Shown here: positions 7,854 through 13,865 of the stretch, piece by piece
How positions within the stretch are numbered: position 1 is the stretch's first letter
How the letters are laid out: every line of letters starts with the position of its first letter
Source of the DNA: a virus
DNA length: 20,721 bases
Virus record (IMG/VR): IMGVR_UViG_3300036772_000322
Span: 1 to 20,721 of that record
Direction: 5' to 3' (one strand)
Translations under genes and position numbers: made by a program
The notes under the pieces: model-generated
Told to the model about the DNA's origin: nothing
The model's input: the letters and a program-made list of their open reading frames with translations, nothing else
The model's database searches: none

Positions 7854-7864
7854 CGCCGCCTCCT
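7847..7864 (-). promoter_or_regulatory. Perfect Shine-Dalgarno before an ATT codon
   Basis: On the minus strand AGGAGG is followed by CGGCG and ATT (7851-7853). The spacing of five bases is ideal and no ATG occurs nearby in any useful frame. This site decides the start of the 63-aa gene. Confidence 0.7.
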
Positions 7865-7917
7865 ATGGTGAGGTTTTTCTGTGGGTTATCGGTCGTGGTT
7901 TAGAGTAGATTGGAGCT
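7854..7917. other. Divergent intergenic gap, no clear promoter
   Basis: Separates the late operon (minus) from the inserted nuclease gene (plus). No convincing -35/-10 pair was found for the late operon, in keeping with expression by read-through from the early operon. On the plus strand TAGAGT near 7901 is only a weak -10 candidate for the nuclease gene. Confidence 0.35.
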
Positions 7918-8406
7918 ATGCATCAGAAACACAAAGGCGCCTTAGCTGAGTTGCATGCCTGCGCTTGGCTGCTGAAACAAGGCTACGAGGTATTTCGAAA
8001 TGTTTCGCAGCATGGGATTGCTGACCTGATTGCATGGCGCCCTGGTCAGATGCCGATCATGATTGACGTGACAGCGCTGTACATCCGCGTGGCCGCTGAT
8101 GGGAAGAGTTGCGGCGCCAATGCGGTAAAGCCGAAGCATGCCTTGAGGACTGATGTGCGGTTTCTTTACGTGGACGCTCAGACCCACACTTGTGGGTTTG
8201 ATATACCTGTTTTAGTTGCATCGTTAGGCTACACCCTCCGACCCGTGCTCCAGGTAGAGCGCAAGATCTGTTCTGTGGAAGGTTGCGGCAAGAAGCATTC
8301 GGCCAGAGGGTTGTGCAAGAACCATTATTGTCAAGCCTTTATCACCCCTGCGCTACGAGAGAAGCGGTTGGAACAGAGACGGTCCTTAGCGCTCCGAACA
8401 GCATAA
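7918..8406 (+). CDS. PD-(D/E)XK-like nuclease with zinc-finger tail
   Basis: A 162-aa protein. The N-terminal half has the outline of small PD-(D/E)XK enzymes of the group I intron endonuclease/Holliday-resolvase type: KGALAELHACAWLLKQGYEV (Glu11), then GIADLIAW (Asp36), then MPIMIDVT (Asp50). The usual E/DxK lysine is replaced: Asp50-Val-Thr. Residues 118-136 (CSVEGCGKKHSARGLCKNH) form a Cys-x4-Cys-x9-Cys-x2-His zinc-knuckle like those attached to phage HNH enzymes. The gene opposes both neighbouring operons, is only about 50% GC in the lines counted (43% in 8161-8220), and its last 65 bases overlap the antiterminator gene tail to tail. All this suggests a mobile, free-standing homing-type gene. 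Whether it is catalytically active is uncertain. Confidence 0.7.
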   Translation: MHQKHKGALAELHACAWLLKQGYEVFRNVSQHGIADLIAWRPGQMPIMIDVTALYIRVAADGKSCGANAVKPKHALRTDVRFLYVDAQTHTCGFDIPVLVASLGYTLRPVLQVERKICSVEGCGKKHSARGLCKNHYCQAFITPALREKRLEQRRSLALRTA

Positions 8407-8905
8407 CTGCCACTTTGGCCCTTTCCCCCAGCACATCCAACACTAGGCCGGGATGACCCTCTAGGGAGCCTCTGGAGAGCGCTACAGCGGTTCCGGCGGC
8501 GATCTTGGTATCTTCCTGCGCCCGAGCCTGCTCGGCCTCCAGCGCGCTCCTGACGGCTTCCACAGCGGCTTGTGGGACTATGCCTGGACGACCATCGGCC
8601 ATGAGCAGGCGTCGGACGCCGCTGGTGTGCTGGATCGGCGCCCAGTGGCGGTCGACCTGGACGAACACGTAGGACGTGAACAACGGGGCGAGGACGTGGT
8701 GGCGCAGGGTTGGCAGCGAGCGGTCGCGGCGTAGGACGCGGACCAGCGGCAGGAAGGTGACGTAGCCCTGGCGCTCGAGGTTGGCGACGGCCCAGCGTTC
8801 GGCTTGCGGGTGGGTTTGGCAGACGGCCCAATAGCTACCGCACCGGCGCGGCGTTAGGTCCGGTTCGGCCGCATCTAACCGTCTGGCTGGTAGAGCGTCA
8901 AGCAT
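8342..8905 (-). CDS. NusG/RfaH-family transcription antiterminator
   Basis: A 187-aa protein. Residues about 22-120 form an NGN domain (GSYWAVCQTHPQAERWAVANL, FLPLVRVLRR, APLFTSYVFVQVDRHWAPIQ) and about 135-187 a KOW-type domain (VALSRGSLEGHPGLVLDVL, then AKVAVMLFG). It should bind RNA polymerase at the beta-prime clamp helices and suppress pausing or termination. Start: ATG at 8905, five bases after the stop of the 78-aa gene; longer forms read through that gene in another frame. As the last gene of the early operon, facing the packaging genes, it is a candidate late-gene switch taking the place of a lambda Q protein. The 3' end overlaps the inserted plus-strand nuclease gene. Confidence 0.88.
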   Translation of the reverse strand: MLDALPARRLDAAEPDLTPRRCGSYWAVCQTHPQAERWAVANLERQGYVTFLPLVRVLRRDRSLPTLRHHVLAPLFTSYVFVQVDRHWAPIQHTSGVRRLLMADGRPGIVPQAAVEAVRSALEAEQARAQEDTKIAAGTAVALSRGSLEGHPGLVLDVLGERAKVAVMLFGALRTVSVPTASLVAQG

Positions 8906-8910
8906 CGGCG

Positions 8911-9147
8911 TCAGTGTTTCGTTGCATCGAGTTGGTCCTCGATGCCGCGGTGGACGTTGTTGAGCAGGACGATGACCCAGCCCCTGGCGGCTTCGAGGCG
9001 GAACTCTGGCTCGATGCCGTGCAGGAGCAGCGACATCGCATAGCCCATGCAGGCGAGGGAGTTCTCGAGCTGGCAGCCGTGGAGGGTGGCGAGGATGGCG
9101 TGGGCGTGTGCGTCCATGTCGTGGACGGCATCGGCGAGGGTGGTCAC
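8911..9147 (-). CDS. Hypothetical phage protein, 78 aa
   Basis: A small helical protein, coupled by ATGA to the replication gene upstream. It contains a largely hydrophobic helix (LACMGYAMSLLLHGI) and the segment EFRLEAARGWVIVLLNNVH. No family is recognised. Position between replication initiator and antiterminator suggests an early accessory role. Confidence 0.75.
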   Translation of the reverse strand: MTTLADAVHDMDAHAHAILATLHGCQLENSLACMGYAMSLLLHGIEPEFRLEAARGWVIVLLNNVHRGIEDQLDATKH

Positions 9148-10073
9148 CGGCTGTACCGCCTGGCGCGCTCGATCTGCTCGGGAGTGCTGTCGGCGAGCGC
9201 TGCGGCGATCTGCTCCTCGACACTGCGCTCGGCTTCATGGGGTTGCCATTTGAGGCCCATGGTCACGTCAGCCCCCGCAACCGCAGGCTGTGACAGCAGG
9301 GCGTCGGTCTGGGCCTCGACGGAGCGCACTTCGCCGTAGGGGATGCGCATCGAGCACGCCTTGGTCACCATGCGGACGTGGGCGGCGGTGATCGCGTTGG
9401 GGTCGAGCTTGCCCTCCGGCTGCGGGATTTTTGCCTCGGCCATGAGCTCCGAGAGGCTGTCCGGCGACGGGTTTTCCGTGCGCGCTCGCGCGAGTTTCTT
9501 CTCTAAAGTAGGTAATTTAAGTACCTTTCTTTCTTCCTTCTCTGGCTCTGACTGTACCTCTGAGTCTGATTCTGGGTTAACGGGTGCCGTTAAGGGTTCG
9601 GTTAACGGTAGGGGATAAGGGTCAGGATAACGGTTGGGGTTAAGGGTGGCCTTAACCCCCTGCCGAGGGTGCGGCGGGTCATCCGCTCCCTTCCCGTTGG
9701 TCTTGTGCAGCAACTGTGGGTTGCCGCCTCGCTTGCCGGTCTCATAGCCTTTCTCGGAAGCGATGGCGTCCTTCACCATCCGCCGGCTATAGATCCAACC
9801 TACCGGATCGATGCTGTAGACGCGGGCGGCCCGCAGTTCCGCCAACAGCGTCGCTAGCTCCTTGAGCGTGGCTCCGGTAATCGCCGCTAGCTGCTTGGCT
9901 GTGGGCGGCTCGCCGTCCAGCAGCAGGTAACCCCGCGGCGTCGCCTCGTGCATGATGCACAGCAGCGCCATCCACAGACCGCGCGCCGCCAGACTGCACG
10001 ACCGCAGCCCGGCATCGCCGGCCCAGTCCTGCCACCAGAATTTCGACCAGCGATGACCGTTTGCATGGCTCAT
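9144..10073 (-). CDS. Phage replication-initiator-like protein carrying the origin
   Basis: A 309-aa protein. Residues 1-100 look like the winged-helix N-terminus of phage initiator-type proteins (HRWSKFWWQDWAGD, GYLLLDGEPPTAKQLAAITG, VGWIYSRRMVKD). A polar, Pro-rich linker follows (about 135-200). The C-terminal part is charged and helical. Start ATG 10073 has a GAGAGG ribosome site; an upstream in-frame extension to 10130 runs through another gene and is rejected. Inside the linker the DNA carries three 25-bp iterons and an AT-rich stretch, the arrangement of lambda gene O, whose product binds iterons inside its own gene. No helicase-loader gene was recognised nearby. The initiator role is inferred from domain outline and embedded origin. 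Confidence 0.72.
   Translation of the reverse strand: MSHANGHRWSKFWWQDWAGDAGLRSCSLAARGLWMALLCIMHEATPRGYLLLDGEPPTAKQLAAITGATLKELATLLAELRAARVYSIDPVGWIYSRRMVKDAIASEKGYETGKRGGNPQLLHKTNGKGADDPPHPRQGVKATLNPNRYPDPYPLPLTEPLTAPVNPESDSEVQSEPEKEERKVLKLPTLEKKLARARTENPSPDSLSELMAEAKIPQPEGKLDPNAITAAHVRMVTKACSMRIPYGEVRSVEAQTDALLSQPAVAGADVTMGLKWQPHEAERSVEEQIAAALADSTPEQIERARRYSR
9491..9545. other. AT-rich, strand-asymmetric stretch beside the iterons
   Basis: A markedly AT-rich stretch in an otherwise GC-rich gene, with long pyrimidine runs on the plus strand and an interrupted palindrome AGGTA-N7-TACCT at 9510-9526. Next to the iterons this is a good candidate for the duplex-unwinding element of the origin, as in lambda. 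Confidence 0.65.
9572..9646. repeat. Three contiguous 25-bp iterons, putative replication origin
   Basis: Units at 9572-9596, 9597-9621 and 9622-9646, each ending TAAGGG and each with two TWA(A)-type cores, so TAA trinucleotides recur at 9578, 9591, 9603, 9616, 9628 and 9641 (steps of 13 and 12). Adjacent units match at 18-20 of 25 positions. A seventh core on the opposite strand (CTTAACC) follows at 9651. The 25-bp period is not a multiple of three, so the repeat is kept for its DNA, not for a protein repeat. Confidence 0.85.
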
Positions 10074-10237
10074 GGACACACCTCTCTTGCTTCGGCCGAG
10101 AGGCTGTGCAAAAGAGGGTGTGGCGCACACCTCCTCGGCACATCTCTTGGCCGGTTGATACCAATACAGGCCCCGGACGGCGGGAACCGTTCGGGGTCTT
10201 TGCTTGTGCGCTGATTCTGTTGGTTTGTCACGGCCAT
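10070..10237 (-). CDS. Small hypothetical protein, 55 aa
   Basis: ATG at 10237 is preceded by AGGAG with eight-base spacing, overlaps the end of the 60-aa gene, and the stop overlaps the replication gene start by ATGA. This tiling supports translation. The peptide is basic, Pro/Cys-containing and of no known family (MAVTNQQNQRTSKDPERFPP...). The gene contains a strong hairpin (10168-10199), so the region might instead be an untranslated regulatory leader for the replication gene. Confidence 0.5.
   Translation of the reverse strand: MAVTNQQNQRTSKDPERFPPSGACIGINRPRDVPRRCAPHPLLHSLSAEAREVCP
10168..10199 (+). terminator. Strong GC hairpin inside the early operon
   Basis: Stem AGGCCCCGGACGG / CCGTTCGGGGTCT (13 pairs including two G-U pairs on the plus strand), loop CGGGAA, then TTGCTT on the plus strand. 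A weak U-tail makes it a possible terminator for plus-strand (antisense) transcription. On the minus strand no U-run follows, so there it may act as a pause or RNA-structure element ahead of the replication gene. Confidence 0.4.
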
Positions 10238-10410
10238 ACCGGCGGCTCCTGCTGCTGGCTTCGCAGCCACTCCAAACCCCAACGCTCGACCAGTATCTCC
10301 TCGACAGCTTCGATGAACGTCAGGCCCTGCGTCTCCATCAGCCACGCGATCTCGTCACGGGCGTCGCGCTCCGGGTCGCCGAGGTGGGGCGGAAACTCGA
10401 TGATTGGCAT
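10228..10410 (-). CDS. Small hypothetical protein, 60 aa
   Basis: Starts with ATG at 10410 sharing a base with the upstream stop (TGATG); a GTG three bases earlier is also possible. An acidic, helical protein (ERDARDEIAWLMETQGLTF, then EILVERWGLEWLRSQQQ) with no recognised family. Coupled at both ends in the early operon. Confidence 0.7.
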   Translation of the reverse strand: MPIIEFPPHLGDPERDARDEIAWLMETQGLTFIEAVEEILVERWGLEWLRSQQQEPPVWP

Positions 10411-10877
10411 CACGGCAACTCGCGCACCAACCGCTCGACCAGATACGCAATGCGGATCGTGTCCGCCGCATGCGTGCGCAAGTAACGCGCCGCCTCGGTC
10501 AGTTCCGGCTTGGTGATCTGCCCATACAGCAGCGGCACATATTCATCCCGCGAAGGCACGAACAGCGCATCACGGTCGATCTGTTCAACGATTGGCCGCA
10601 CGCTCGTCGGCCAGTTCATCGTGAGTTGCTCACCCGATGAGGGTCGCTCACTCCCGCTCGGTTCGGCCCGCGGTCGCTTCTTGAGCCAACCCTCAGATAG
10701 CGGCAGCGCGCCGTTCATCAGCAGGAACTGATGCAGATCAGGATCGGCCGTGATCTCCTCGCGCATTTCCAGCGTCATGATCAGCGCAACCGAAGGCGCG
10801 TGATTAGGCCGCCGGCAGGTCTTGCGTGCCTTCTCGAACAGTTCGCGTGCCGATATGACTGCCCCCGATCCCGACAT
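10410..10877 (-). CDS. Hypothetical phage protein, 155 aa
   Basis: The start ATG at 10877 has an excellent GGAGGAAA ribosome site and lies inside the end of the preceding gene, giving a 74-bp overlap in a different frame; the longer open frame to 11042 is rejected because it would run deep inside that gene. The protein begins MSGSGAVISARELFEKARKT and ends in a helical domain (TEAARYLRTHAADTIRIAYL). No domain is recognised. It is soluble, with a Ser/Pro-rich middle linker. Confidence 0.72.
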   Translation of the reverse strand: MSGSGAVISARELFEKARKTCRRPNHAPSVALIMTLEMREEITADPDLHQFLLMNGALPLSEGWLKKRPRAEPSGSERPSSGEQLTMNWPTSVRPIVEQIDRDALFVPSRDEYVPLLYGQITKPELTEAARYLRTHAADTIRIAYLVERLVRELP

Positions 10878-11583
10878 GCTTTTCCTCCAATATGTCACAC
10901 CATTGCTGCAGCCTGGCCAGCGCCTTCTCTGCCTGCGCCAGATCGTTCGTGGGGCTGCACAGTTCGTGTTGGGCCAACTCGACCAGATCAGCGTCAATTC
11001 TGACCAGCGCGGAAATTGCACCGGTAAAGTCGATGAAGGCATTGGTCAGATCTGATCGTTTGCGCTTTCGCGGCGGCCGCTTTGGCTTACCGAAGCGGTC
11101 ATTGAGCGCCTGCTCCACAATGCTGGTGAGTTGGCGTTGATTGGGCGTGGTCTTGGATTTGCGGCACTGCTGGAAATAGGTCTCGGCGGTGTCTAGCGAG
11201 ATACCAAGCGCCTCGACCGCCATCGCGTCGTCAAGATCGCTGCGCGCACCGGCAAGAGCCTCGGCGCGATGCGCGGCACTCTTGCTCAGGCCGGAGGCTT
11301 TCAACTGCTCCTCTTTCGTCTGCTTCCCACCACTGGGACGCAGATCGGTCCGCTTACGTTCCGCTTTGTCGAGAGACTTCGACAGTTCGCCATACCGGAT
11401 CGTGGCGCGGCAGAAGATCTCGCCCATCCAGCGATGCAGTTCGTGGTCTTTCTTCTGCTTGGCGTAGGCCCGCAGCTTGTCGGCCTTGTTACGTAGCTCG
11501 GCGGCCTCATCGACGCGGGCGCACTGATGCACCGCCAGCCGCATCGCATCGTATTGTGCCAGTGCTGTGCTCACGCTCGTCAT
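10804..11583 (-). CDS. Phage helical DNA-binding-like protein, 259 aa
   Basis: Start ATG 11583 overlaps the stop of the 99-aa gene (ATGA). Residues 1-85 resemble a common phage segment with the pattern ALAQYDAMRLAVHQCARVDE, AELRNKADKLRAYAKQKKD, then RRxGEL-type helices (here IRYGELSKSL). Residues 85-140 look like a ParB/KorB-like helical DNA-binding region (SGLSKSAAHRAEALAGA). A basic stretch (KPKRPPRKRKRSD, about 165-180) follows, then a helical C-terminus with a heptad pattern. Its function is not established; a role in early regulation or DNA handling is inferred. The longer form to 11838 is a shadow of the upstream gene. Confidence 0.75.
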   Translation of the reverse strand: MTSVSTALAQYDAMRLAVHQCARVDEAAELRNKADKLRAYAKQKKDHELHRWMGEIFCRATIRYGELSKSLDKAERKRTDLRPSGGKQTKEEQLKASGLSKSAAHRAEALAGARSDLDDAMAVEALGISLDTAETYFQQCRKSKTTPNQRQLTSIVEQALNDRFGKPKRPPRKRKRSDLTNAFIDFTGAISALVRIDADLVELAQHELCSPTNDLAQAEKALARLQQWCDILEEKHVGIGGSHIGTRTVREGTQDLPAA

Positions 11584-11879
11584 AGCGCCCCCTTCCCTGT
11601 TTCCCGTTGGGGCGGCATGCCGGCCACCAGGTTGGACCGCACCACGAACAGCCCGGCGGTGCCGTCCTCGGCCTGCCCGGCCTCGCCGCCATGCACCGTG
11701 CGCGGCAGCTTGGCCCGCTCGACCCAGTGCCGCACCTGCGGATAGCCGCGCTCGTGCCACCAGGCGTCCAGCTGCCACGCCAGCGCCTGCGCGCCGTCCT
11801 GGGTGCAGCGATCGCGCGGCTGCCGCGACCCCACGCAAAGCACCACGTCACGCTCCGGGCGGTAGTGCGGGACGGTCAT
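11580..11879 (-). CDS. Hypothetical phage protein, 99 aa
   Basis: A soluble protein coupled by ATGA overlaps at both ends. It contains a Trp-rich helical part (ALAWQLDAWWHERGYPQVRHW) followed by a short strand-like region (GLFVVRSNLVAGMPP). No family is recognised; early-operon accessory protein. Confidence 0.72.
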   Translation of the reverse strand: MTVPHYRPERDVVLCVGSRQPRDRCTQDGAQALAWQLDAWWHERGYPQVRHWVERAKLPRTVHGGEAGQAEDGTAGLFVVRSNLVAGMPPQRETGKGAL

Positions 11880-12091
11880 GGCGTGTCCATCCCCTCGACC
11901 TCGAGGTGCGCCGGCAGCGTCACCCGCCCGACCAGCAGATATCCGCCGCCGCCCATTGAACCAGGACGGGGATCGCGCACGCCCGACAGCTCGATGCGGG
12001 CTCCGAGCTGATCAACGATCCAGCCGCGCACCGTGTCGGGCTCGGTGCCGCGGTAGAGCTTTCCGGTGTAGGCGTGCGGCGCGTCGGTCAT
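11876..12091 (-). CDS. Hypothetical phage protein, 71 aa
   Basis: The start at 12091 (MTDAPHAYTGKLYRG) is chosen for its ATGA overlap with the VRR-NUC gene; the upstream ATG at 12130 lies inside that gene. A predicted mostly beta protein with the stretch GWIVDQLGARIELSGVRD and a Gly-rich turn before YLLVGRVTLPAHLEVEG. No family is recognised. Confidence 0.72.
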   Translation of the reverse strand: MTDAPHAYTGKLYRGTEPDTVRGWIVDQLGARIELSGVRDPRPGSMGGGGYLLVGRVTLPAHLEVEGMDTP

Positions 12092-12504
12092 GCGGCCCCC
12101 TTGATGAGCCGCTTGCGTGGAATGCCCCAAGTATCAAGGCAGTTCAGTGCGTCGCTCCAGTCACATGCGACGCCAATCTTGCAGCCGCTGAGCAGCAGAG
12201 TTGCCACGACGCTCCGTTGCGGATCACTTAGCGCGCCGTCTCGGCTTTTCATTTCGATCCAGTGGCATCTTCCTTGCCATATCACAATAACATCCGGAAC
12301 TCCGGCAGGAATGCCGCGGGCAATGCGAATGCCTGGCACCGCATCATGGCTGTTGCTCATATCGATACTGAACCAGCAGACGCCCTGCTCGCTGACATGG
12401 GCCTCGCGGGCGATCTCCATGCGGAACACCTTGGCGAGCGTGCGCTGTTCGCCGTGCTCATCCGGGTGCTCCACGGTCAGCGCGTATTGCCGCCGCGCGC
12501 TCAT
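12088..12504 (-). CDS. VRR-NUC domain nuclease
   Basis: A 138-aa single-domain protein of the VRR-NUC branch of PD-(D/E)XK nucleases, which in phages are small stand-alone enzymes thought to process branched or recombination intermediates. The core is present: GIPAGVPDVIVIW (catalytic Asp71), WIEMKS (Glu84 and Lys86) and the following helix DPQRSVVATLLLSGCKIGVA with its conserved Gln. Length is typical for the phage form. It overlaps a 37-aa membrane gene upstream and a 71-aa gene downstream by ATGA. With RecT in the opposite operon it is a candidate partner in recombination or replication repair. Confidence 0.88.
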   Translation of the reverse strand: MSARRQYALTVEHPDEHGEQRTLAKVFRMEIAREAHVSEQGVCWFSIDMSNSHDAVPGIRIARGIPAGVPDVIVIWQGRCHWIEMKSRDGALSDPQRSVVATLLLSGCKIGVACDWSDALNCLDTWGIPRKRLIKGAA

Positions 12505-12614
12505 GCCGCAGCGCCCACCCCAGGCGCCCCGACGAAGCCGATCACCAGCACCAGCGCCAGCAGGATCAGCGCCCAGAACAGCGCCCGCACCAGCGGCTCA
12601 ACCGCGGGGCTCAC
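12501..12614 (-). CDS. 37-aa single-helix membrane peptide
   Basis: A GTG-initiated frame whose start overlaps the preceding stop (GTGA) and whose stop overlaps the VRR-NUC start (ATGA). It translates to a short N-terminus (SPAVEPLVR) followed by one hydrophobic helix (ALFWALILLALVLVIGFVG) and an Ala/Gly tail. The perfect tiling at both ends in a tightly coupled operon supports it as a real gene. A small early membrane peptide could affect superinfection or membrane energetics; this is speculation. Confidence 0.68.
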   Translation of the reverse strand: MSPAVEPLVRALFWALILLALVLVIGFVGAPGVGAAA

Positions 12615-13048
12615 AACATGCCGTCCCAGGTCACCCGGAGAACCGTTTGGCCATCCGCACCCACAGCAGCCCGATCCGCGGCTTCAGCGCGTTCCATCTT
12701 AGCCTGAGCCAGTGCCACATCGGCGCGGTGCCTTGCTGCCAGGAGAAGACGCTCGGTCTCGGCGATCTCGCGGCGCAGCCGCTGCAGCCGTTCCTGGTAC
12801 AGACGCTCCTGCTCGGCCCGTAGTCGGGCGGCCTCCTCGGCCCGCAGCGGGCTGTCATCCTCGGCGTACCAGAGCCGCTTGGCCCGGCTGTAGGTCAGGG
12901 AGAGCGCCTTGGCTGCCTTGGCGATCAGCGACTTCTTGTTGTCCTGGGGGCCGTAGGGCTCGGCCGCGAGCCGCAGGATGACGCGCGCCTCCTCGTCGGA
13001 GAGCGTTTCCGAGACAGGGCCGGCCCGTTGTGGATAATTCGGCGGCAT
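12611..13048 (-). CDS. Helix-turn-helix / coiled-coil phage protein
   Basis: A 145-aa protein. The N-terminal half (about 15-65: TLSDEEARVILRLAAEPYG, KKSLIAKAAKALSLTYSRAK, RLWYAED) looks like a helical DNA-binding fold of the kind found in small phage regulators, with the RAKRLWY signature. From about 70 to 125 it is a charged coiled coil (RAEQERLYQERLQRLRREIA). The ATG at 13048 follows GGGGAAACGTC, an acceptable site. It is the first gene after a 117-bp gap in the early operon. Likely a regulator or DNA-organising protein; target unknown. Confidence 0.7.
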   Translation of the reverse strand: MPPNYPQRAGPVSETLSDEEARVILRLAAEPYGPQDNKKSLIAKAAKALSLTYSRAKRLWYAEDDSPLRAEEAARLRAEQERLYQERLQRLRREIAETERLLLAARHRADVALAQAKMERAEAADRAAVGADGQTVLRVTWDGML

Positions 13049-13165
13049 GACGTTTCCCCGGAAATCCTGCGCGCCGCCCCCGCGACACGCTTCTGTCGTG
13101 TCAGCGCAACAGGCTTGTCATCAGCAGATGCGTGGCTCGGGCGTGGTGGCGCGGACGCGGCATCG
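13049..13165. other. 117-bp gap in the early operon with a small hairpin
   Basis: No gene is supported (longest minus frame with ATG is 20 codons). A perfect 6-bp hairpin GACACG-N7-CGTGTC lies around 13081-13100. It may be a processing or pause site between the GIY-YIG gene and the HTH gene. No convincing promoter is visible. Confidence 0.35.
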
Positions 13166-13582
13166 CTACGCCAGCCCGTTGCGGTTGCGGTGTTCAGCCC
13201 AAAGTGCGGCGATCTGGTTGAACTCTTGCGCGAGCCACAGCGACTCTTCGTGGGTCAGTTCGGTTCGGGTCGCCTCGTCGCCAGTGCGCGGGGGCTGCGG
13301 CAGTAGCTTTGGCTTCGGCATAACGCCACGCTGGTACAACTCGACCAAGCCGACATCGCCGAGCATTGCGGCTGAGAAGCTATGCCACTCCCCGTCCATC
13401 AGCAGATCAGCGAAACGCTCGTGAAGCTGCCTCTCCTCCGCTTTCCCGCCCTCGAAGATGCGCAGGACAACCAGCCAGTCGGGGCTGCTGATCTGCATAT
13501 AACTCAGCCGCTTACGCACGTTGTTGGAGTGGCCGATCTTGACCGGGCCGCCATCGCCGCATTGCACCATGTAGACCGGCAT
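13166..13582 (-). CDS. GIY-YIG (T5orf172/MUG113-type) protein
   Basis: A 138-aa protein whose residues 1-72 match the short GIY-YIG nuclease variant of the T5orf172 group: VYMVQCGDGGPVKIGHS, then RKRLSYMQ with the catalytic-type Arg, then GGKAEERQLHERFADL with the metal-binding Glu, then GEWHSF. The remainder is a polar tail without a known domain. The start at 13582 follows the cro-like stop by one base and has GGAGG nearby. Phages carry many such proteins; they may act in homing, host DNA degradation or exclusion. It is the second gene of the leftward early operon. The exact substrate is unknown. Confidence 0.82.
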   Translation of the reverse strand: MPVYMVQCGDGGPVKIGHSNNVRKRLSYMQISSPDWLVVLRIFEGGKAEERQLHERFADLLMDGEWHSFSAAMLGDVGLVELYQRGVMPKPKLLPQPPRTGDEATRTELTHEESLWLAQEFNQIAALWAEHRNRNGLA

Positions 13583-13583
13583 C

Positions 13584-13784
13584 TCAGGCGGCCTCCGCCG
13601 GCTCGAAAAAGTCGTTGGGCTGGACCTTCCCGCAGGTCGCGGAGGCGATCCTGGCCATGACAGCCGGCTTCGGCGTCCGCTCGCCGTTGATGTAGCGATG
13701 GATCGCCTGAACGCTCACGCCGAGGCGATCAGCGAACACCGAGATGGGGATGGCGTGGGTATCGAGATACGCGCGAAGCTGCAT
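13584..13784 (-). CDS. Cro-like HTH regulator
   Basis: A 66-aa single-domain XRE/Cro-type helix-turn-helix protein: AYLDTHAIPISVFADRLGVS, with the recognition helix in VQAIHRYINGERTPKP. Divergent from the CI-like gene and first in the leftward early operon, as Cro is in lambdoid phages. It should bind the same operators and turn down the repressor gene. No ribosome binding site precedes the ATG; instead a good -10 (CATAAT) ends five bases before it, so the mRNA is probably leaderless. Confidence 0.85.
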   Translation of the reverse strand: MQLRAYLDTHAIPISVFADRLGVSVQAIHRYINGERTPKPAVMARIASATCGKVQPNDFFEPAEAA

Positions 13785-13789
13785 GGGGC

Positions 13790-13819
13790 ATTATGACCAG
13801 AGTGGTTAACTCATGTCCA
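13790..13819 (-). promoter_or_regulatory. Leftward early (cro) promoter, probably leaderless
   Basis: On the minus strand: -35 TGGACA (13814-13819), an 18-bp spacer, -10 CATAAT (13790-13795), then GCCCC and the ATG. Transcription would begin at or next to the ATG. The 11-bp operator at 13796-13806 fills the spacer right up to the -10. Confidence 0.7.
13796..13806. promoter_or_regulatory. Operator O1 (ACCA-N3-TGGT)
   Basis: ACCAGAGTGGT, perfect arms. It lies inside the cro promoter spacer, abutting the -10, so binding would block polymerase. Confidence 0.75.
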
Positions 13820-13830
13820 GCCCTTAATTC

Positions 13831-13841
13831 ACCAATTTGGT
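13831..13841. promoter_or_regulatory. Operator O2 (ACCA-N3-TGGT)
   Basis: ACCAATTTGGT, perfect arms extended to five bases. It lies between the divergent promoters, upstream of the cro -35 and near the expected -35 of the repressor promoter, where bound CI could activate its own gene. Confidence 0.75.
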
Positions 13842-13854
13842 TCTATCACGAATC

Positions 13855-13865
13855 ACCACATTGGC
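13855..13865. promoter_or_regulatory. Operator O3 (one mismatch)
   Basis: ACCACATTGGC, one departure from the ACCA-N3-TGGT pattern. It abuts the candidate -10 (GATCAT, 13866-13871) of the repressor gene, as O1 abuts the cro -10. A weaker site here would suit negative autoregulation. Confidence 0.6.

Noticed and set aside
10878-11042. N-terminal extension of the 155-aa gene
   Set aside because: The extension lies fully inside the upstream gene in another frame and lacks a ribosome site, while ATG 10877 has a near-perfect one.
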